From an uncultured Clostridia bacterium (GTDB lineage Bacteria > Bacillota > Clostridia > TANB77 > CAG-508), in NCBI GenBank assembly GCA_934167175.1, contig CAKPKF010000013.1, positions 1 through 42,380 on the forward strand: a DNA stretch of 42,380 nucleotides, written 5' to 3'. A program made the position numbers and the translations under genes. Every line of letters starts with the position of its first letter. Within the stretch, counting starts at the first letter, position 1. Positions 42,035 through 42,380 of this stretch are shown in pieces. The notes beneath the pieces were generated by a model that saw only the letters and a program-made list of their open reading frames with translations, searched no databases and was not told where the DNA came from.

Positions 42035-42380
42035 TTACTGTGGGCCTCTAATAGGCTCTCTTTTCCAAAATTCTGGAATTGTTTTATAGTCTTCTAATTT
42101 TTCACATTTATAATAACAACCTTCTCCACCACTATTTTCATCTATTCCATTTCTTCCTTCTTTCCATAATTGCACTGATTTTCCTTTTAAGTTAGTACAT
42201 TGTTCAAATGCACATCTAAAACTAGTCACATTAGAACAATTTGCAAATAAGTTTTCTGGGATACTTGTTAAACTATTACATCCTGAAAATACATTTTCAA
42301 AGTTAGTCACATTAGAACAATTTGCAAATAAGTTTTCTGGGATACTTGTTAAACTATTACATCCTGAAAATACATTTTCA
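42035..42380 (-). CDS. Leucine-rich-repeat surface protein, BspA/DUF285-like (C-terminal part only)
   Basis: The visible 115 codons are open to the window edge, so the N-terminus lies to the right. The protein consists of 27-residue repeats (TNFENVFSGCNSLTSIPENL, FANCSNV), each ending with a Cys-containing turn, followed by a variant capping repeat and a unique C-terminus (SFRCAFEQCTNLKGKSVQLW, KTIPEFWKREPIRGPQ). Repeats of this kind occur in BspA-like adhesins and surface proteins of gut Clostridia. No anchor motif is seen at the C-terminus, so attachment, if any, must be N-terminal. It is terminated by the hairpin at 41882. Confidence 0.8.
   Translation of the reverse strand, partial: ENVFSGCNSLTSIPENLFANCSNVTNFENVFSGCNSLTSIPENLFANCSNVTSFRCAFEQCTNLKGKSVQLWKEGRNGIDENSGGEGCYYKCEKLEDYKTIPEFWKREPIRGPQ
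42224..42380. repeat. Perfect 81-base tandem repeat in the surface-protein gene
   Basis: Copy one is 42224-42304, copy two begins at 42305 and is identical over the 76 bases visible. The period equals 27 codons, so gain or loss of copies keeps the frame. Confidence 0.9.

Noticed and set aside
1..42380. CRISPR array, phage-defence island or biosynthetic cluster.
   Set aside because: No spaced direct repeats, Cas, restriction or toxin-antitoxin signatures, and no synthase genes were found.

Overview
The window is very AT-rich and reads as a chromosomal segment of a low-GC Gram-positive bacterium of the Clostridia type (phylum Bacillota). The support is strong GGAGG-type ribosome binding sites, consensus TTGACA/TATAAT promoters with 17-base spacers, T-box leaders in front of tyrS and valS, a YtrA-type GntR/ABC operon, and a DUF6323/DUF6179 gene pair. 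TGA ends intact genes (for example the DUF6323 gene, which overlaps its neighbour), so the standard bacterial code is used. There is no rRNA, tRNA, CRISPR array or intact insertion sequence.

Layout. 1-5.5 kb: a cut-off TetR gene behind an alpha/beta hydrolase, then a decayed stretch holding fragments of an M29 aminopeptidase and a winged-helix protein, a frameshifted GT51 transglycosylase and a broken DUF2500-like gene, with intact NUDIX and 3-hydroxyacyl-CoA-dehydrogenase-like genes between them. 5.6-11.5 kb: a MATE transporter fused to a cytidylate-kinase-like domain, PspC, Ogt, a larC with an internal deletion, a DUF362 gene and an aldo/keto reductase that has also lost an internal segment. 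11.5-17.6 kb: DUF6179/DUF6323, a GntR-ABC operon with a clear operator, a GNAT protein, a rhomboid, and tyrS with its T-box plus a Tyr-rich 27-codon leader ORF. 17.6-23.5 kb: a class A PBP, a tyrosine recombinase, a BtaA-like DUF3419 protein, an EEP-family hydrolase and an mntP remnant. 23.6-28.4 kb: a heterodimeric ABC exporter behind a frameshifted TetR gene, with a double-palindrome operator. 28.4-36.9 kb: one long leftward gene series (pssD/pssE-like glycosyltransferase pair, ruvB, GT39, a membrane protein, a small ORF, polA, a lytic transglycosylase). 37-38.6 kb: two unrecognised rightward genes, one with a possible Cys-His-Asp triad. 38.6-42.4 kb: valS with its T-box and the end of a repeat-rich leucine-rich-repeat surface protein.

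Two themes stand out. First, eight genes are truncated, frameshifted or internally deleted within 42 kb, and at least three of these losses (larC, aldo/keto reductase, mntP) are too large to be base-calling errors, so the genome appears to be decaying. Second, regulatory DNA is unusually legible: two T-boxes with matching specifier codons, a TetR double operator, a GntR operator, a MerR-type 19-base-spacer promoter, and a Tyr-codon-rich leader ORF between the tyrS T-box and tyrS. That leader ORF is the best candidate here for something undescribed.
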